From an uncultured Lachnospiraceae bacterium (GTDB lineage Bacteria; Bacillota; Clostridia; Lachnospirales; Lachnospiraceae): DNA of 16,972 nucleotides. This document shows positions 13,771 to 16,972 of the stretch, piece after piece; position 1 is the first letter of the stretch; each line of letters starts with the position of its first letter. Below the pieces are notes generated by a model. That model was not told the DNA's origin, ran no database searches, and worked only from the letters and a program-made list of their open reading frames with translations. The position numbers and the translations under genes are program-made. The stretch spans positions 1 to 16,972 of the forward strand of contig CAJJNI010000026.1 in the NCBI GenBank assembly GCA_905193085.1. Direction: 5' to 3'.

Positions 13771-14741
13771 AAGAATTAAAAATTGGAAATGTTACGCTTG
13801 ATAATCCGCTTGTTTTAGCACCAATGGCAGGGGTTACGGATTTACCATTCAGATTATTATGCAAAGAACAGGGCGTGGGACTTATATGCATGGAAATGAT
13901 AAGTGCCAAAGCAGTGCTGTATAATAACAAAAATACGGAACAGCTTCTGAAAATTGATGAGAGAGAATGTCCTGTTTCCATGCAGCTTTTCGGTTCAGAA
14001 CCTGAAATAGTAAGCGGCATAGCGGCAAGACTTGAAGAAAGACCGTTTGCGTTTCTTGATATAAATATGGGCTGTCCTGTCCCTAAAGTTGTTAATAATC
14101 ATGAAGGTTCGGCTCTTATGAAGAATCCGAAGCTTGCGGCTGAGATTGTAAGACAGACGGTAAAGGCAATAAGTAAGCCTGTAACTGTCAAAATCAGAAA
14201 AGGTTTTGATGATGATAACATAAATGCTGTTGAGATGGCAAAGTATCTTGAAGATGCGGGAGCTTCTGCAATTGCAGTTCATGGAAGAACGAGGGCGCAG
14301 TATTATTCAGGTGAGGCAGACTGGGATATTATAAGGCAGGTAAAAGAAGCAGTGACAATTCCTGTCATTGGAAATGGAGATATAGTTGACGGGGCTTCTG
14401 CCAGAAAGATGCTTGATGATACAGGCTGTGATGGTATAATGATAGGCCGCGCATGTCGTGGTAATCCGTGGATATTTTCGCAGGTTAAGACATATCTTGA
14501 AACAGGAAAAGAAGCAAATAAACCATCAATAAGTGAATTAAAAGAGATGATAATGCGTCATGCAAAATTGATGGTTGACATAAAAGGTGATTATACAGGC
14601 ATGCATGAAATGCGCAAACATGTAGCCTGGTATACAGCTGGATATCCGCATTCAGCGCAGCTTAGAAGGCAGACTAATGAGATAGAAACTCTTGATGATT
14701 TACAAAGACTTCTTGACATTATGCCTGATTATAATATATAA
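13767..14741 (+). CDS. dusB: tRNA-dihydrouridine synthase (DusB-like)
   Basis: This FMN enzyme reduces uridines in tRNA to dihydrouridine. The 324-residue protein is a TIM barrel beginning LDNPLVLAPMAGVTDLPFR. The active-site cysteine is C103 in NMGCPVPKVV, followed by EGSALM. HGRTRAQYYSGEADW and the FMN-phosphate region GNGDI ... DGIMIGRACRGNPWIF are also present. I prefer ATG 13767, which overlaps the coaX stop as ATGA and gives the normal N-terminus. ATG 13752, inside coaX, would add five residues. The dusB-greA-lysS order is common in Firmicutes; here a palindromic element sits between dusB and greA. Confidence 0.92.
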   Translation: MKELKIGNVTLDNPLVLAPMAGVTDLPFRLLCKEQGVGLICMEMISAKAVLYNNKNTEQLLKIDERECPVSMQLFGSEPEIVSGIAARLEERPFAFLDINMGCPVPKVVNNHEGSALMKNPKLAAEIVRQTVKAISKPVTVKIRKGFDDDNINAVEMAKYLEDAGASAIAVHGRTRAQYYSGEADWDIIRQVKEAVTIPVIGNGDIVDGASARKMLDDTGCDGIMIGRACRGNPWIFSQVKTYLETGKEANKPSISELKEMIMRHAKLMVDIKGDYTGMHEMRKHVAWYTAGYPHSAQLRRQTNEIETLDDLQRLLDIMPDYNI

Positions 14742-14748
14742 TATTGTG

Positions 14749-14916
14749 ACTAGTATAACGATTTTAAATTAACTACACCATATCACTTGTCTATTTTTCC
14801 GATAGCACACATCAAAAATCCTCAGCGTAGCCCGCTACGCCTACGTTTTTTGACATGCACTCTCAGAAAAATATCCTATGTGAATGGTATAGTTATTTAG
14901 AAATCGTTACACTAGT
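14749..14916. mobile_element. MITE-like 168-bp imperfect palindrome
   Basis: Two 82-base arms (14749-14830 and 14835-14916) are mirror complements around a CCCG centre, with no gaps. By hand count, 59 of 82 positions pair. The ends are ACTAGTATAACGATTT and AAATCGTTACACTAGT; other exact blocks are TATTTTTC (14792-14799) with GAAAAATA (14866-14873), TCAAAAA (14812-14818) with TTTTTGA (14847-14853), and GCGTAG with CTACGC at the tip. ACTAGT is itself palindromic, so it may belong to the inverted repeats or be a target duplication. It encodes no protein and looks like a non-autonomous element or an interspersed palindromic repeat. Other copies would have to be sought in the genome. Confidence 0.72.
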
Positions 14917-14965
14917 TTTAATTATACTGGTTATTTGTAAGATGAGTTTGAAAGGAAGGGTTATT

Positions 14966-15439
14966 GTGGAATCAAAGAAGAATTATATAACTGCTGATGG
15001 TCTTAAGAAACTTGAGGAAGAGTTAGCACAATTAAAGAGATATTTAAGTAATGATGTTGCACAGAAAATCAAAGAAGCGAGAGAACAGGGAGACTTATCC
15101 GAGAATGCTGAGTATGATGCAGCTATGGACGAGCAGCGTGACACAGCAGCCCAGATTGAGAAACTTGAAAATCTTATTAAAAATGCAGAAATAATTACAG
15201 GTGGAGAGCTTGGCTCAGGAAAAGTTAATATTGGCTGCACAGTCAAAGTTTATGATGTAGATTTTGACGAAGAGATGGAATTTAAATTAGTTGGTTCAAC
15301 AGAGGCTAACAGTCTTGAAAACAAAATCTCAAATGAATCACCTGTAGGAAGAGCTCTTATTGGTGCAACAGTAGGGTCTTCCGTTCAGGTAGAGACAGAA
15401 GCAGGTATTATTGAATACAAGATTTTAGAGATTAAATAG
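14966..15439 (+). CDS. greA: Transcription elongation factor GreA
   Basis: GreA enters the RNA polymerase secondary channel and stimulates cleavage of backtracked RNA. The 157-residue product has the N-terminal coiled coil (about 7-75) with the tip motif GDLSENAEY, where D43 and E46 are the acidic residues that hold the catalytic magnesium. The C-terminal FKBP-like domain (about 80-157) includes SPVGRALIGATVGSSVQVE. I choose GTG 14966 because AAGGAAGG (14952-14959) is six bases upstream and the length matches the family. The frame stays open back to ATG 14855, but those 37 extra codons are partly in the palindromic element and encode an unrelated hydrophobic stretch. lysS follows 17 bases later. 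Confidence 0.93.
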   Translation: MESKKNYITADGLKKLEEELAQLKRYLSNDVAQKIKEAREQGDLSENAEYDAAMDEQRDTAAQIEKLENLIKNAEIITGGELGSGKVNIGCTVKVYDVDFDEEMEFKLVGSTEANSLENKISNESPVGRALIGATVGSSVQVETEAGIIEYKILEIK

Positions 15440-15456
15440 CGAAGGAGAGTGAACTT

Positions 15457-16947
15457 GTGGCTGAGCAGAATAATACACAGGAGCAGGATATAAATCAGTT
15501 ATTAAAGATACGAAGAGATAAATTAAAGGATTTGCAGGACGCAGGAAAGGACCCTTTCCAGATTACAAAATATGAAGTTTCAAATCACAGCACAGATGTG
15601 AAAGATGATTTTGAAAATTATGAAGGCAAGACTGTAACTATCGCAGGACGTATGATGTCTAAGAGAGTTATGGGTAAAGCTTCTTTTTGTAATGTTCAGG
15701 ATTTGAAGGGCAATATCCAGTCTTATGTTGCAAGAGACAGTATTGGAGAAGAATCATACAAAGATTTTAAGAAATATGACATTGGTGATATAGTAGGTAT
15801 TAAGGGTCAGGTTTTCAAAACTAAGACAGGCGAGATTTCAATACATGCTGAAGAAGTTACACTTCTTTCAAAGAGTCTCCAGATTCTTCCGGAAAAATTC
15901 CACGGACTTAAAGATACAGATATCCGTTATCGTCAGAGATACACAGACCTTATTATGAATGCTGAGGTTAAAGATACATTTATTAAGCGTTCTAAGGTTA
16001 TCAGCAGTATTCGTCGTTACCTTGACGGACAGGGCTTTATGGAAGTTGAGACTCCAATGCTTGTTGCTAATGCAGGTGGCGCAGCAGCAAGACCTTTTGA
16101 GACACATTTCAATGCACTCAGCGAAGATTTAAAACTTCGTATTTCATTAGAGCTTTATCTTAAGAGACTTATCGTTGGTGGTCTTGAAAGAGTATATGAA
16201 ATCGGTCGTGTTTTCCGTAACGAGGGACTTGATACACGTCATAATCCGGAATTTACACTTATGGAATTATATCAGGCATATACAGATTATCATGGCATGA
16301 TGGATTTAACAGAGAATTTATACCGCTATGTAGCAAAAGAAGTTACAGGTTCAGAAATTTTAACATATGGCGAGCATCAGATGGATTTATCAAAGCCGTT
16401 TGAGCGTATTACAATGGTAGATGCTGTAAAGAAATATTCAGGAGTAGACTTTAATGATATCCATACATTAGAAGAAGCCCGCGCAATTGCCAGAGAAAAA
16501 GGTGTAGAATTTGAAGAGCGTCATCAGAAAGGTGATATTTTAAATCTCTTCTTTGAAGAATTTGTAGAAGAGCACCTTATACAGCCAACATTCGTAATGG
16601 ACCACCCAATCGAGATTTCTCCTCTCACTAAGAAGAAACCGGAAAATCCTGAATATGTTGAGCGTTTCGAGTTCTTTATGAATAGCTGGGAAATGGCAAA
16701 TGCTTACTCAGAGCTTAACGACCCAATCGACCAGAGAGCCCGTTTTGAAGAGCAGGAAAAGGCTTTTGCAGCCGGAGATGACGAGGCAAACCATACAGAC
16801 GAAGATTTCCTTAATGCACTTTCAATCGGTATGCCTCCAACAGGCGGAATTGGATTCGGAATCGACAGAATGGTTATGATGATGACAAATTCAGCAGCAA
16901 TCAGAGATGTATTGCTTTTCCCGACGATGAAGAGCTTGGATAAATAA
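15457..16947 (+). CDS. lysS: Lysyl-tRNA synthetase, class II
   Basis: The enzyme charges tRNA-Lys with lysine. The 496-residue length matches bacterial LysS. It has an N-terminal anticodon-binding OB fold (about 58-140, VTIAGRMMSKRVMGKASF) and a class II catalytic core: motif 1 around GFMEVETPML, motif 2 FRNEG (253-257) followed by DTRHNPEFTLMELYQAY, and motif 3 GIGFGIDR ending at R471. The start is GTG at 15457, with AAGGAG (15442-15447) nine bases upstream. It is probably co-transcribed with greA. The stop codon is 25 bases from the right edge, so its terminator is not visible. Confidence 0.96.
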   Translation: MAEQNNTQEQDINQLLKIRRDKLKDLQDAGKDPFQITKYEVSNHSTDVKDDFENYEGKTVTIAGRMMSKRVMGKASFCNVQDLKGNIQSYVARDSIGEESYKDFKKYDIGDIVGIKGQVFKTKTGEISIHAEEVTLLSKSLQILPEKFHGLKDTDIRYRQRYTDLIMNAEVKDTFIKRSKVISSIRRYLDGQGFMEVETPMLVANAGGAAARPFETHFNALSEDLKLRISLELYLKRLIVGGLERVYEIGRVFRNEGLDTRHNPEFTLMELYQAYTDYHGMMDLTENLYRYVAKEVTGSEILTYGEHQMDLSKPFERITMVDAVKKYSGVDFNDIHTLEEARAIAREKGVEFEERHQKGDILNLFFEEFVEEHLIQPTFVMDHPIEISPLTKKKPENPEYVERFEFFMNSWEMANAYSELNDPIDQRARFEEQEKAFAAGDDEANHTDEDFLNALSIGMPPTGGIGFGIDRMVMMMTNSAAIRDVLLFPTMKSLDK

Positions 16948-16972
16948 ACCTAGTGTTTATGCGGGGTTGAGG

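Noticed and set aside
14825..14851. Simple terminator of dusB (GCGTAG/CTACGC then six T)
   Set aside because: The T run is separated from the stem by five bases and is itself paired in the 168-bp palindrome; I treat it as the tip of that element, though some termination may occur.

Overview
The window is 16,972 bases of a low-GC Gram-positive chromosome, most likely from a Lachnospiraceae gut bacterium of the Lachnospira / [Eubacterium] eligens type. This is an inference. It rests on the AT-rich composition, clear sigma-A type promoters, strong GGAGG ribosome sites, sortase-type and dockerin-like surface proteins, a pectin-type (CE12-like) acetylesterase, and a housekeeping gene order (birA, small conserved gene, coaX, dusB, greA, lysS) typical of this family. 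Every gene I accept lies on the + strand. I see no tRNA, rRNA, CRISPR array, transposase or phage gene.

Left part (1-2300): the tail of an unidentified gene, an acyl/aryl adenylate-forming ligase, and a BlaI/MecI-like repressor without a BlaR-type partner. The repressor has an odd translation start.

Surface region (2300-9185): four exported proteins, each apparently its own transcription unit. They are a small dockerin-like protein, a sortase-anchored wall protein with a repetitive Ser/Pro stalk, a two-SH3 SleB-like wall hydrolase, and a 762-residue DUF6273 / dockerin-like / SGNH acetylesterase. The gaps between them carry promoters, strong terminators (two of them related in sequence), a 37-bp tandem repeat and paired operator-like dyads. 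Together these proteins suit a cell that remodels its wall and works on acetylated plant polysaccharide at its surface.

Middle (9213-10674): an NfeD membrane protein and an SPFH/stomatin-like protein, the usual membrane-microdomain pair, with a structured hairpin element between them.

Right part (10761-16947): ornithine carbamoyltransferase, biotin-protein ligase, a small conserved protein, type III pantothenate kinase, DusB, GreA and LysS, closely packed and probably largely co-transcribed. The tight run is broken between dusB and greA by a 168-bp, exactly centred imperfect palindrome that looks like a MITE-like mobile repeat. The open reading frame of greA runs back into this element, so a naive start call would give GreA a false N-terminus.

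I do not see a complete unknown multi-gene system. The best leads are the palindromic element, the reciprocal half-degenerate dockerins with the altered esterase oxyanion residue, and the paired dyads at the wall-hydrolase promoter.
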